Source: Pseudomonadales bacterium | Lineage (GTDB): Bacteria; Pseudomonadota; Gammaproteobacteria; Pseudomonadales; Azotimanducaceae | Assembly: GCA_041395945.1 (NCBI GenBank) | Contig: JAWKZN010000001.1 | Location: 2,294,001 to 2,358,000 of the forward strand | DNA: 64,000 nt | Reading direction: 5' to 3' | Shown here: positions 16,937 to 26,171 of the stretch, one piece after another | Layout: every line of letters begins with the position of its first letter | Numbering within the stretch: position 1 is the first letter of the stretch | Translations under genes and position numbers: made by a program | Notes under the pieces: generated by a model | What the model was told of the DNA's origin: nothing | Seen by the model: only the letters and a program-made list of their open reading frames with translations | Databases searched by the model: none

Positions 16937-17890
16937 TCAGTGGGTGAGCGACCAGCAGCGGTGGATGCGGGGGTTGCGCTCGAAATCGGGATCTATGGTC
17001 CGGGCACTGATTTCTTCACAGGACGCAAAGCCGGCCACGGCCGCTGCATCCAGTTCGAAACGGCGGAAGTTGTTCGAAAACAGCAGCAGGCCATCGGTGG
17101 CCAGGCGGGCCATGCACAGCTGCAGCAGGCGGACGTGTTCGCGCTGCACGTCGAAGTCATCCGCGCGTTTGGAGTTCGAGAAGGTCGGCGGATCGCAGAA
17201 GATCAGATCGAAGCTCTCCTTCGATTCGATCAGCCAGGACATCACATCCGCCTGCACCCGTGCATGTACCCCGGCACCTGACCCGGATTCCAGTCCGTTG
17301 CGGGCAAAATTGCGACCTGCCCAGGCCAGATAGGTGGCCGACAGATCCACGCTGGTGGTAGACACCGCCCCGCCCGCCGCAGCGTGCACACTGGCCGCTC
17401 CCGTGTAGCAGAAGAGATTGAGCATGCGCTTGTGTGCAGACTCCCGACCGATGCGCAGTCGCAACGGTCGATGATCGAGGAAGAGGCCGGTATCCAGATA
17501 ATCAAAGAGGTTCACTTCGAGCAGCACGCCGCCTTCACGCACGGCAAAGAACTGTTCTTTTGCATCAAGCCGCCCGTACTTGCTGCCCCCCCTACCCCGG
17601 GCGCGGGTTTTCAGCGCTATCCGATCCTCGCCTGCTTCGAACACTTCTGCGACCGCAGACAGCAGCTCACCGAGGCGACGTTCGGTAGTTTCTTCCGGAA
17701 TATTGGCGGGCGCCTGATACTCCTGAACGTGCAGATACAGGGATTGGGAGTCAGCGTCGGGTTCATAGCAGTCCACGGCGGCCGAATACTCGGGCAGGTC
17801 TGCATCATAGGCACGAAAACAGGTGACCCCGTTGCGGCGTCGCCAGTTGCGCAGGCGTTTGAGATTCTTGCGCAGACGGTTGGCGACCAT
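16937..17890 (-). CDS. Stand-alone RlmK-like 23S rRNA methyltransferase
   Basis: The 317-residue protein matches the C-terminal half (RlmK, m7G2069) of RlmKL: it opens VANRLRKNLKRLRNWRRRNG, followed by CFRAYDADLPEYSAAVDCY, a SAM-binding segment LNLFCYTGAASVHAAAGGA, SVDLSATYLAWAGRNF, and the catalytic FCDPPTFSNSK. The N-terminal THUMP/RlmL half is missing. The frame is open further upstream to 18241, but that part is the wrong-frame image of the NUDIX gene; ATG 17890 has CGGAG six bases upstream. A PUA-domain RlmI was considered, but the CDPPTF motif and opening favour RlmK. Confidence 0.85.
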   Translation of the reverse strand: MVANRLRKNLKRLRNWRRRNGVTCFRAYDADLPEYSAAVDCYEPDADSQSLYLHVQEYQAPANIPEETTERRLGELLSAVAEVFEAGEDRIALKTRARGRGGSKYGRLDAKEQFFAVREGGVLLEVNLFDYLDTGLFLDHRPLRLRIGRESAHKRMLNLFCYTGAASVHAAAGGAVSTTSVDLSATYLAWAGRNFARNGLESGSGAGVHARVQADVMSWLIESKESFDLIFCDPPTFSNSKRADDFDVQREHVRLLQLCMARLATDGLLLFSNNFRRFELDAAAVAGFASCEEISARTIDPDFERNPRIHRCWSLTH

Positions 17891-17931
17891 CTGTGCTCCG
17901 GGAGTAAGTAGCGGCACGGTCGCGGTACTGC

Positions 17932-18690
17932 TCAGTAGCTGACCACCGAGTTTTCGAATACGAAACCACCCGGTGTCATCACCAGCCGGTGTCGCGCACC
18001 TTCGACATCCGCATTCCAGTCGGGATAGCCGGCATCGCCGTGCCACATGGCCACCCGCACGCCATCCTTGCGCTGCCCGATACGGGTCTCGTAGATCTTG
18101 CGTTCCGCTGTCCGCAGGCGCGCCAGGATCCGCGCGGTCGAATCGTAGAGGGACAGCTGATAGAGGGTGATCCAGGTCGGCGGCGCCAGATCGATTTCTC
18201 CCGCTGCATGACGCGCCAGCGCACGGGCAGGACTCAACCATTCGTGAGCCTGAATCTCTCCCCCATCAATCGTGACATCGTGGCTGTCGGCTTCGGCGGC
18301 GAAGAACCAGGTGGCGAAGCGCTTCGGTGTGCTCGGTGGCGGTGTCCAGTGGGAAAAACAGACGAACGTCTCCGGACTCGACTCGATACCGGCTTCTTCC
18401 AGGGTCTCCCTGGCGGCCGCATTGCGCGCTGCCACATCCAGATCGCCGTCTGCGGGGTGATCCTCGGGATCTATCCTGCCACCGGGAAATACCCACATGC
18501 CGCCAAACGCGATTTTCGAGGTCTTGTGGACCATGAGTACCTGGGGCCCGGGTGCATCCCGCAGCAGCACCACGGTCGCTGCCGGGATTGCCGGAGTGCC
18601 CTCCCCCGCGGCCTGTGGATCAGCTGCGTAGATGTCGTTGCGGTGCTTCGCCCCCGCCGCGTCAGGTTCACCGGGTTTTCGATTTTTCAT
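17932..18690 (-). CDS. NUDIX hydrolase (NUDT19-like)
   Basis: The 252-residue protein has a complete Nudix box: GGRIDPEDHPADG... AARNAAARETLEEAGIE, with the REXXEE metal-binding core and an insertion typical of NUDT19/RPP-type CoA diphosphatases. Flanking strands are AIPAATVVLLRD, MWVFPGG and TFVCFSHWTPP. The C-terminal half is an alpha-helical region ending in MTPGGFVFENSVVSY. Likely reaction: hydrolysis of CoA or acyl-CoA (or another nucleoside diphosphate derivative). It is 41 bp upstream of the RlmK-like gene, probably co-transcribed. Confidence 0.9.
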   Translation of the reverse strand: MKNRKPGEPDAAGAKHRNDIYAADPQAAGEGTPAIPAATVVLLRDAPGPQVLMVHKTSKIAFGGMWVFPGGRIDPEDHPADGDLDVAARNAAARETLEEAGIESSPETFVCFSHWTPPPSTPKRFATWFFAAEADSHDVTIDGGEIQAHEWLSPARALARHAAGEIDLAPPTWITLYQLSLYDSTARILARLRTAERKIYETRIGQRKDGVRVAMWHGDAGYPDWNADVEGARHRLVMTPGGFVFENSVVSY

Positions 18691-18791
18691 GGCCAGAGGA
18701 TACCCCAGGTGTGCGAACGGAAACGTCCGTCAGCGGCATCTTCCCCGATGTTTCCGGCAGGTGACCGCTCCGGCCGGTTGGGGTGCGCGTT

Positions 18792-19055
18792 TCAGCCATC
18801 GATGATGACGTACCAGGCGATCGCCGCCACACCACCGAGCAGCACGATCCACTGCAGCAGGCCACGCGCCCCCCGGGCACTGGCTGCCGCCAGCTGCTGG
18901 CGCAGCACGGGCGTCGCCTCGATGTAGGCTTCCACCACCTCTTTCGCCTCTTTGAGGCCGATCGCCTGCTGCTCACGCACGATCTTGATGGCTTCGATCT
19001 TACTGCCCGCCTTCAGTGCAGCGATGGCTTCTATCGGTAAGGTTGGCTGATCCAT
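18792..19055 (-). CDS. Membrane-anchored ribosomal L7/L12 C-domain-like protein
   Basis: An 87-residue protein: residues 7-45 (IAALKAGSKIEAIKIVREQQAIGLKEAKEVVEAYI) match the core of the L7/L12 C-terminal domain, the part of the ribosomal stalk that touches GTPase factors; KIVRE...GLKEAKE is the signature. After a linker, residues 66-84 (LLQWIVLLGGVAAIAWYVI) form one membrane helix with a two-residue tail. It is therefore a tail-anchored protein. Its function is unknown; similar small proteins are common in proteobacteria and sometimes follow stress or phage genes. Confidence 0.8.
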   Translation of the reverse strand: MDQPTLPIEAIAALKAGSKIEAIKIVREQQAIGLKEAKEVVEAYIEATPVLRQQLAAASARGARGLLQWIVLLGGVAAIAWYVIIDG

Positions 19056-19104
19056 AAAGTGATCCCGCTATCTGGCAATTGCCTGCTTCACCCCGCGGCC
19101 TGCC

Positions 19105-19851
19105 TCAGGCAGCAGTCACAATGATCGGCGCGCCTCGGGTGATGATGACCGTGTGTTCATACTGGGCGGATAGATTGCCCGGCGCACCGATGAGCGTCCA
19201 GCCGTCTCCGGCTTCCCGTACCGCGGTACTGCGGGTAGACAGAAAGGGCTCGATGGCGATCACCATGCCCTCCTTGAGTACCCGTCGATCCCGGGCGTCG
19301 TGGAAGGCGAGAATGCTCTCCGGGTATTCGTGCAGGGAGCGACCAACGCCGTGCCCGGCGAGATTCTCGATGATCCTGAATCGATGACGCCGGGCGACCT
19401 GCTCCACGGCCGAACCGATGCCGTTGATCTTCGCTCCGGCCCGGGCCACCTTCACCGCGGCCTGCAGCGCCAGGCCGGTGGCGTGGCAGAGCCGCAGCTT
19501 CAGCGGTGAGGTCGGCGGCACCACCCGGGTACCTCCGGTGTCTGCAAAATAGCCCTCCAACTCTGCCGATACATCCACATTGACCACGTCTCCAGGCTGA
19601 ATCACCCGGGGTCCGGGGATACCGTGGGCGGCTTCCTCGTTAATGCTGATGCAGGTGGCACCGGGAAAATCATAGGCGAGCCGGGGTGCCGAGCGGACAC
19701 CTTCTTCCGCCAGCCACTCCGAGCCGAGATTATCCAGCTCGGCGGTGGTCATGCCGGGCTCGAGCGCCTCCAGCATGCGTTGCAGCACCCGGGAAACCGC
19801 GCCACCCACACGACGCAGGCACTGGACGTCCTGTTCGGATTCGATCGTCAT
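19105..19851 (-). CDS. map: Type I methionine aminopeptidase
   Basis: The 248-residue enzyme removes N-terminal Met from new proteins. The five metal ligands can be placed: Asp in VNVDVSAELEG, Asp in FADTGGT, His in GHGVGRSLHE, Glu in AIEPFLST and Glu in SAQYEHTVII; the substrate His is in AAHGIPG. There is no N-terminal zinc-finger extension, as in E. coli Map. A second map copy near rpsB would be usual, so this may be a paralogue; the window cannot decide. Confidence 0.93.
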   Translation of the reverse strand: MTIESEQDVQCLRRVGGAVSRVLQRMLEALEPGMTTAELDNLGSEWLAEEGVRSAPRLAYDFPGATCISINEEAAHGIPGPRVIQPGDVVNVDVSAELEGYFADTGGTRVVPPTSPLKLRLCHATGLALQAAVKVARAGAKINGIGSAVEQVARRHRFRIIENLAGHGVGRSLHEYPESILAFHDARDRRVLKEGMVIAIEPFLSTRSTAVREAGDGWTLIGAPGNLSAQYEHTVIITRGAPIIVTAA

Positions 19852-19890
19852 CGGCCCGATCCTCCTTCGTTTCCAGCATCCGTCATGGCA

Positions 19891-20547
19891 TCAACGCACA
19901 AATTTTGCCCAGACGTCCAGCGGCTCCCGATCGGAGACCAGCATGTTCACAGGGGCGTCCGGATCTCTGTAGCCGATGGCCATGCCACAGAAAATGGTCA
20001 GCTCTGCAGGGGCCTGCACAAATTCGGTCACCGTGTCCGGACGCGCCGACCAGGCTTCCTGGGCGCAGGTATCGAGTCCGGCTTCCCGGGCCAGCAGCAT
20101 GAAGGTCTGCAGGAACATACCCAGATCCGACCACTGGGGTGGACCCATCTGCCGATCCACGAAACAGAAAATGGCCGCCGGGGCGCCGAAGAAATTGTAG
20201 TTCTCCATGAGACGCTTGAGCCGGGCACTCCGATCCTCCCGGGGAATGCCCAGCAGCGCGTACATGTCTTCTCCCACCTTGAAGCGCGAGCTGCGATAGG
20301 GCTCCTTGAGCCCTTCGGGATAGATCGGGTAGGCGCTGGTTTCGGGCGCCGTGCGGGTGGTCTGGAATTCACGGAAGCGCTGCATGGCGGGGCCGTTCAC
20401 GACAAACACCCGCCAGGGCTGCACATTGCCCCCGCTTGGCGCCCGCGCTGACTTCTCCAGCAGCGTCCTGAGCAGCGCGTCATCCACAGGATCCGGGGTG
20501 AACGCCCGAATGGAGCGGCGGGTCATCACGGCATCGGTTACGTTCAT
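19891..20547 (-). CDS. Nitroreductase family protein
   Basis: A 218-residue FMN-dependent oxidoreductase. The N-terminal FMN-phosphate motif RRSIRAF and the following KSARAPSGGNVQPWRVFVV are diagnostic; FVDRQMGPPQWSDLGMFLQTFMLLA and CAQEAWSARPDTV continue the usual fold, with a C-terminal GMAIGYRDPDAPVN strand. The ATG at 20545-20547 lies six bases after AAGGAA; the GTG two codons upstream touches that motif and is less likely. Substrates may be nitroaromatics, quinones or enones. A related but distinct member is at 26172-26840. Confidence 0.92.
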   Translation of the reverse strand: MNVTDAVMTRRSIRAFTPDPVDDALLRTLLEKSARAPSGGNVQPWRVFVVNGPAMQRFREFQTTRTAPETSAYPIYPEGLKEPYRSSRFKVGEDMYALLGIPREDRSARLKRLMENYNFFGAPAAIFCFVDRQMGPPQWSDLGMFLQTFMLLAREAGLDTCAQEAWSARPDTVTEFVQAPAELTIFCGMAIGYRDPDAPVNMLVSDREPLDVWAKFVR

Positions 20548-20796
20548 CGGCACTTCCTTTAAAATCCGGCCTCGGCTCGAAAACCGGCGAGTATGCCACA
20601 GCAGAAATCATCGCCTGGCGCCAGCAGCGCCATCTTCTCCGGTGTGGAGGGGAGAAGCGCGCATCGGCGATCAGCCGGGATACTGTTATTGTGGTAGCCC
20701 TTGGGGATCTGTATGGTCCGCACCCCGGCCGACCTGCACCTTCAACCTGTACCTGAGAATCGGGTCAGATCGTCGGCCCGCTACCAGGATAAATCC

Positions 20797-22731
20797 ATGT
20801 CCGATCCGGCCCCCGCCATCGCCAGTTTCCGTGAACTCAACCTCCCGGGGCCCCTGCTCAAAGCGCTCGAGGCGGTGGGCTATGAAACCCCTACACCCAT
20901 CCAGGCCGAAGCGATCCCTCACCTGCTCACCGGCGCTGACCTGCTCGGCCATGCGCCCACAGGCACCGGCAAGACGGCCGCCTTCGCCCTGCCCCTGCTC
21001 GCCCGGATAGATACCGGCAACCGCCAGGTGCAGGTGATGACCCTTGCCCCGACCCGGGAACTCGCCATCCAGGTTGCCGAAGCCTTTCAGCGCTATGCGG
21101 CCCACCTTCCGGATTTCCATGTACTGCCCATCTATGGCGGCCAGGGCTACGACACCCAGCTGCGTCAGCTCAGGCGCGGTGTGCAGGTGGTTGTCGGCAC
21201 ACCGGGCCGGGTGATGGACCATATGCGTAAAGGCACCCTCAAGCTGGACGGACTCCAGACCCTGGTGCTCGATGAAGCCGATGAGATGCTGCGTATGGGC
21301 TTCATCGAGGAAGTCGAGTGGATCCTCGAGCAGGCGCCGAAGAACCGTCAGATGGTGCTGTTCTCTGCCACCATGCCCCGGGAGGTGGAGCGTATCGCCC
21401 GGCGCCACCTGAATCAGCCCCACGAAATCTCCATCCGCGCCCGCACCGCTACCGCCGAGACCATCCGGCAGCGTTACTGGCAGGTAAGCGGAGTTCACAA
21501 GCTCGATGCCCTTACCCGCATCCTCGAGGTTGAGCCCTTTGAGGCCATCCTGCTGTTCGTACGCACCAAGATCGCCACCATCGAACTTGCCGAAAGACTC
21601 GAAGCACGCGGCTACTCGGCGGCGGCATTGAACGGTGATATGGCCCAGAACCATCGCGAACAGATGGTGAACCGCTTCAAGAGCGGCAGCATCGACATTC
21701 TGGTGGCCACCGATGTTGCCGCCCGGGGGCTCGATGTCGACCGCATCAGCCACGTGATCAACTACGACATCCCCTACGACACCGAAGCCTACATACACCG
21801 TATCGGTCGCACCGGCCGCGCGGGCCGGCAGGGCGATGCCATTCTCTTTGTGGCGCCCAGAGAGCAGCGCATGCTCAAAGCCATCGAGCGGGCCACCCGA
21901 CAGACCATCGAACGCTTTGAACTGCCGAGCACGGAGGCGGTGAACGAACGCCGTGTCGCCAACTTCAAACAGAAGATCACCGATGCGCTGGAAGGTGGCG
22001 ATCTCTCCTTCATGCAGAGCGTGATCGAGACCTATCAGCAGGAAACCGAAGTCCCCCCGCTGCAGATTGCGGCGGCGCTGGCCCGGATGGCCCTGGGCGA
22101 TCGACCCCTGCTGATGAAGCCCGGCCGGGAAAAACCACCGGTACGTGAACCCCGGGGAGACCTCTCAGCGTCGTCCGGACGCGGGCGCGGGGAGCGCCCC
22201 GACCGACCACCCCGCAGCGACAGGAAGCCCCGCAGGTCGCGCCAGAAAAACGAACCGATGGAGCGCTTCCGGCTCGAAGTCGGCCAGGATCATGGTGTGC
22301 AGCCCGGCAACATCGTGGGCGCCATCGCCAACGAAGCAGGCATCGATGCCAGCCATATCGGTCACATCGAAATTTTCGCCGAACACAGTGTGGTGGAATT
22401 GCCGACGGGCATGCCACGCAATATCTTCGCCGACCTGCGCAAGGCCTGGGTGGTCGGCAGGCAGCTCAATCTCTCCCGCCTCGATGCACCCGCTACACCG
22501 GCCGCAGCCGCACCAGGCTACGAACCCCGAAAAAATCAGGCACCGGACCGCCGACCACCAGCGACAGCCGGCGAATCAGGAAAAACCGGAAAGTCACCTT
22601 CAACCACCGCGGTCTCCGGTAAGCCGAAGAAACTGAATAACAAGAAAAACAAAGATAAGAAACCGAACAAAGACAAGGGCAAGAAGCGTCTGAAGAAGAC
22701 CGGCAGCAAGCGCAAGGTCAGCAAAGAATGA
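20797..22731 (+). CDS. deaD: DEAD-box RNA helicase, CsdA/DeaD type
   Basis: A 644-residue ATP-dependent RNA helicase. Motifs in order: TPTPIQAEAI (Q), APTGTGKTAAF (I), PTRELAIQ (Ia), TPGRVMD (Ib), LDEADEMLRMGF (II), SATMPRE (III), ATDVAARGLD (V), HRIGRTGRAGR (VI). After the helicase core come the dimerisation region and a CsdA-type RNA-binding domain (RFRLEVGQDHGVQPGNIVGA), and then a very Lys-rich tail. It acts in ribosome assembly and mRNA decay, especially in the cold. The start at 20797 is preferred over an in-frame GTG at 20701. It lies 27 bp upstream of recQ. Confidence 0.95.
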   Translation: MSDPAPAIASFRELNLPGPLLKALEAVGYETPTPIQAEAIPHLLTGADLLGHAPTGTGKTAAFALPLLARIDTGNRQVQVMTLAPTRELAIQVAEAFQRYAAHLPDFHVLPIYGGQGYDTQLRQLRRGVQVVVGTPGRVMDHMRKGTLKLDGLQTLVLDEADEMLRMGFIEEVEWILEQAPKNRQMVLFSATMPREVERIARRHLNQPHEISIRARTATAETIRQRYWQVSGVHKLDALTRILEVEPFEAILLFVRTKIATIELAERLEARGYSAAALNGDMAQNHREQMVNRFKSGSIDILVATDVAARGLDVDRISHVINYDIPYDTEAYIHRIGRTGRAGRQGDAILFVAPREQRMLKAIERATRQTIERFELPSTEAVNERRVANFKQKITDALEGGDLSFMQSVIETYQQETEVPPLQIAAALARMALGDRPLLMKPGREKPPVREPRGDLSASSGRGRGERPDRPPRSDRKPRRSRQKNEPMERFRLEVGQDHGVQPGNIVGAIANEAGIDASHIGHIEIFAEHSVVELPTGMPRNIFADLRKAWVVGRQLNLSRLDAPATPAAAAPGYEPRKNQAPDRRPPATAGESGKTGKSPSTTAVSGKPKKLNNKKNKDKKPNKDKGKKRLKKTGSKRKVSKE

Positions 22732-22758
22732 GCGCCGACTGAAAGAGAGCAGCGCGCG

Positions 22759-24636
22759 GTGATCGATTCTTCAACCCAGCCCCGCGAGGCGGAACAGCTT
22801 CCGCACCAGCGACGTGCGCGGGAGCTGCTCAGAGACGTCTTCGGCTATGCCGAATTCCGTGGCCAGCAGGCAGACATCGTCTCGACACTCTGCTCGGGGA
22901 CAGACGCACTGGTGCTGATGCCGACCGGCGGCGGGAAATCCCTGTGTTACCAGCTTCCCGCCCTGGTGCTGCCCGGTCTGTGTATCGTCGTCTCGCCGCT
23001 GATCGCCCTGATGCACGATCAGGTTCGCGCACTGGCCGAACTCGGGGTGCGGGCCGCGTGCCTGAATTCCACCCTCTCCCCGTCTGCACAGGCCGAAGTC
23101 ATCCACCGCGCCCAACGTGGCGAGCTCGATCTTCTGTACGTGGCTCCGGAAAGAATTCTGCAGGAAAGCACACTGGGTGCATTGCGCGACTGCGCCCTTT
23201 GCCTGATTGCCATCGACGAAGCCCACTGCGTGTCGTCCTGGGGCCATGATTTCCGCCAGGACTATCTGGAACTGCACCAGCTGCGCAGCGCCTTTCCCGG
23301 TATACCCAGGGTCGCCCTGACCGCGACTGCCGATGCGCGTACCCGAGCCGACATCGTCGACCGGCTGCAGCTCGACCACCCGGCCGAGTTCGTCGACAGC
23401 TTCGATCGGCCCAACATCTGCTACAGCGTGCAGCCCAAGACCGACGCCCGCCGGCAACTGCTGCAGTTTCTCGGCGAGCATCGGGGTGAGGCGGGCATCA
23501 TCTACTGCCTGTCGCGAAAAAGTGTGGAAGCGACCGCCGAGTGGCTGCATGGTCAGGGCTTTCAGGCACTGCCCTACCACGCCGGGCTCGATGGGGAAGT
23601 CCGTCACGCCAATCAGGAACGTTTTCTGCGTGACGACGGGGTGATCATGGTGGCGACCATCGCCTTCGGCATGGGCATCGACAAACCGGACGTGCGCTTC
23701 GTTGCCCACATCGATCTGCCGAAGAGCGTGGAATCCTATTATCAGGAAACCGGGCGCGCCGGGCGCGACGGTCAGCCGTCCGAAGCCTGGATGATCTACG
23801 GCCTGCAGGATGTGGTGCGGCTGTCGCGCATGGTTGCCGAGTCTCCGTCCGATGAATTCCACAAGCGGGTCGAGCGCGCCAAACTGGACGCACTGCTGGG
23901 CTGGTGTGAGATCACCACCTGCCGGCGCCATGAACTGCTGCGCTATTTCGGTGAAGCGTCTGCCACAGCCTGTGGCAATTGCGACATCTGCCTGCGACCG
24001 CCAGCTACCTGGGACGGCACCGAAGCCGCCCGGAAAGCGCTGTCCTGTGTGTACCGCACCGGCCAGCGCTTCGGCGCCGGTCATGTGATCGACGTGTTGC
24101 GCGGTCAGAACCGGGACAAGGTGCTGGGTTTCGGTCACGACAGACTGAGCACCTTCGGCATCGGCACTGAGTTCTCAGACAGGCAGTGGCGCTCGATCCT
24201 CCGCCAGCTCGTGGTGCGCGGCTATCTGAGCGTGGATCACGCCCGCTACGGCGCCCTGCGGCTAACAGAAGAAAGCCGCGCTCTGCTGCGCGGCGAGGAG
24301 ACCCTGCGCTTGCGCGAGGATCCGGAGCCGACCCGAGCGCGACGTGCCGCACGCATTTCGGGTGGTAGAAAACCCATTGAGCTGAACATCGAGGACGAGG
24401 AACTGATGGACGCCCTGCGCGCCCTGCGCAAGGAAATCGCGGACGAACAGGGCGTGCCACCATACGTGGTGTTCCACGATGCGACTCTGATCGAAATGAT
24501 CCAGGTACGGCCTGCCAGCCCCGCCGACCTGCTCGAGATCTCCGGTATCGGCCAGTCCAAACTGGAAAAGTACGGGCAGAAATTTCTCGATCTGCTCGGC
24601 GAGTTCGATGGCGGTGTGCGACGATCTACAATCTGA
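22759..24636 (+). CDS. recQ: ATP-dependent DNA helicase RecQ
   Basis: The 625-residue protein is a full RecQ. It contains the motif 0/I region (FGYAEFRGQQADI, MPTGGGKSLCYQLP), DEAHCVSSWGHDFRQDY (II and aromatic loop), TATADART (III), IAFGMGIDKPDVRF and the arginine finger ETGRAGRDG. The zinc-binding cysteines (CEITTCRRHELLRYF, CGNCDIC) and winged helix follow. A C-terminal HRDC domain (LRALRKEIADEQGVPPYVVF) ends the protein. It unwinds 3'-tailed DNA in RecF-pathway repair. The GTG start is set by length and by the gap of 27 bp to deaD. Confidence 0.96.
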   Translation: MIDSSTQPREAEQLPHQRRARELLRDVFGYAEFRGQQADIVSTLCSGTDALVLMPTGGGKSLCYQLPALVLPGLCIVVSPLIALMHDQVRALAELGVRAACLNSTLSPSAQAEVIHRAQRGELDLLYVAPERILQESTLGALRDCALCLIAIDEAHCVSSWGHDFRQDYLELHQLRSAFPGIPRVALTATADARTRADIVDRLQLDHPAEFVDSFDRPNICYSVQPKTDARRQLLQFLGEHRGEAGIIYCLSRKSVEATAEWLHGQGFQALPYHAGLDGEVRHANQERFLRDDGVIMVATIAFGMGIDKPDVRFVAHIDLPKSVESYYQETGRAGRDGQPSEAWMIYGLQDVVRLSRMVAESPSDEFHKRVERAKLDALLGWCEITTCRRHELLRYFGEASATACGNCDICLRPPATWDGTEAARKALSCVYRTGQRFGAGHVIDVLRGQNRDKVLGFGHDRLSTFGIGTEFSDRQWRSILRQLVVRGYLSVDHARYGALRLTEESRALLRGEETLRLREDPEPTRARRAARISGGRKPIELNIEDEELMDALRALRKEIADEQGVPPYVVFHDATLIEMIQVRPASPADLLEISGIGQSKLEKYGQKFLDLLGEFDGGVRRSTI

Positions 24637-24683
24637 CCTTTGCACCGATCACTGTCTACGAACCTGCATGAGGAAAGCGCACC

Positions 24684-25535
24684 ATGCTGACCAGAGTGAG
24701 GGGCTACCTGCGGCCCCGCCGGGACCCGGCGCCTGAGGCCTCGCGGCTGCTCGAGCAGGAGGGGTATGCCCAGCTGACAGGGGTATTCAGTGCGGCAGAA
24801 GTTGCTGCCCTGGCCGCGGAAATCAACGCTGTCTACGCCGCCTGTCCCGCCGACGGCCGGGCCGCCGCCGTGCGGGACCCGGCAGAAGACGAAGACTTCC
24901 GCTACCAGATGTACAACCGCAGCGCGCTGGCCCAGAAGGCCATCGGCACCTCAGCAATTCTGGCGGTGATCGAGCCGCTGCTCGGCGAAGACTGCCACGT
25001 GATCGCCAACACCTGCTGGCGCAATCCACCCCGGGACGCCAATACCCACGGCGGTGGCTTCTGGCACATCGATGCCGGCCCGCACATTCCCAGGGAGGAA
25101 GGCATTCCCTGGGACGAACGCATCCCCTACCCGATCTTCGCCATCGGTGCCCACATCTATCTGCAGGACTGCCCGATCGAATGCGGGCCAACCGGGGTGA
25201 TTCCCGGCAGTCACAAATCCGGCCGGCCACCACCGTCTGACCGATCGGACGACGTCACCCTCCGCTATGAGGGTGTCGGCGTGCGGCCTCTGACCGCCGC
25301 AGCCGGCGACGTCTGTCTGTTTGTCTCAGACGTGTGGCACCGCCGACTGCCGACCCGACCCGGTGACAGCGGACGATTCTTTCTGCAGGCTCATTACGCG
25401 CGGCGCGACATCGCCCAGCGGGTGCTGCCAACCCGGGAAGTCAACCATGTTTCCGCTGCCGCGGCAGCCCGCATTGCCTCGGAACGGGAGCGACGGCTGC
25501 TGGGACTGCACCAGAACTTTTTTTACGACGGCTGA
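24684..25535 (+). CDS. Phytanoyl-CoA dioxygenase family protein
   Basis: A 283-residue Fe(II)/2-oxoglutarate-type oxygenase. The facial triad appears as HID in GGGFWHIDAGP and the distal His in VSDVWHRRLPTRPG; the 2-oxoglutarate-binding Arg is likely within the same stretch. PIECGPTGVIPGSHKSGRPP is the characteristic PhyH loop. Substrates in this family range from phytanoyl-CoA to ectoine and halogenated or phosphonate compounds. It is followed 23 bp later by an FMN-binding protein gene, and 48 bp separate it from recQ; the promoter may be in that gap. Confidence 0.88.
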   Translation: MLTRVRGYLRPRRDPAPEASRLLEQEGYAQLTGVFSAAEVAALAAEINAVYAACPADGRAAAVRDPAEDEDFRYQMYNRSALAQKAIGTSAILAVIEPLLGEDCHVIANTCWRNPPRDANTHGGGFWHIDAGPHIPREEGIPWDERIPYPIFAIGAHIYLQDCPIECGPTGVIPGSHKSGRPPPSDRSDDVTLRYEGVGVRPLTAAAGDVCLFVSDVWHRRLPTRPGDSGRFFLQAHYARRDIAQRVLPTREVNHVSAAAAARIASERERRLLGLHQNFFYDG

Positions 25536-25558
25536 AAAAATGGAGGGAGACTTTCCGC

Positions 25559-26113
25559 ATGGGCAAACTTTACGACGCACTGACACCGGATCTGAGGGCC
25601 TTCATCGAAGCGCAGAAGATGTTCTTCGTAGGCACCTCACCGCTTGCGGCCGAAGGCCATGTCAATATTTCTCCAAAAGGCATGGACTCGCTGCGGATCC
25701 TCGACGACCGCACCCTCGCCTATCTGGATGTCACCGGCAGCGGTGTGGAGACCATCTCGCACATCCGCGAGAACGGCCGGCTGGTGATCATGTTCTGCGC
25801 CTTCGAAGGCAGCCCGCTGATCCTGCGTCTGCACGGACGGGGCGAAGTGCTCGAGCGCGGCAGTGCTGAATTCGATGCGCACATTGGAAAATTTCCGGCG
25901 CTGCCGGGTATCCGCTCCATCATTGTGCTGAGGGCATTCCGCATTGCCGATTCCTGTGGCTGGAATGTGCCCCTCTACGAATTCAGTGGTATGCGCGACT
26001 ACTACGACAACTATGCTGAAAAGCTCGGTGAGGAAGGCATGCGCAAAGGACAGCTTGCTTCCAACATGAAAAGTATTGACGGCCTGCCCGGGCTGACCAG
26101 GCCCTCTTTCTAG
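25559..26113 (+). CDS. Pyridoxamine 5'-phosphate oxidase-family protein
   Basis: A 184-residue split-barrel flavoprotein. The opening YDALTPDLRAFIEAQKMFFVGTSPLAAEGHVNISPKG is the common form for this group, with TLAYLDVTGSGVETISHIRENGRLVIMFCAF covering the FMN-contact strands. The C-terminal WNVPLYEF segment is also conserved. Function is inferred as FMN-dependent redox enzyme; the group contains many members with no known substrate. The ATG at 25559 follows GGAGGG at close spacing. Confidence 0.87.
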   Translation: MGKLYDALTPDLRAFIEAQKMFFVGTSPLAAEGHVNISPKGMDSLRILDDRTLAYLDVTGSGVETISHIRENGRLVIMFCAFEGSPLILRLHGRGEVLERGSAEFDAHIGKFPALPGIRSIIVLRAFRIADSCGWNVPLYEFSGMRDYYDNYAEKLGEEGMRKGQLASNMKSIDGLPGLTRPSF

Positions 26114-26171
26114 CACGGCGCAAAGATCGCGCTGTTTCAGGTCCATCTGTCCGTACCAGCAGGAACTTTCC

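Noticed and set aside
17891..18241. N-terminal extension of the RlmK-like protein
   Set aside because: The added residues come from the wrong frame of the NUDIX gene; the family starts at ATG 17890.
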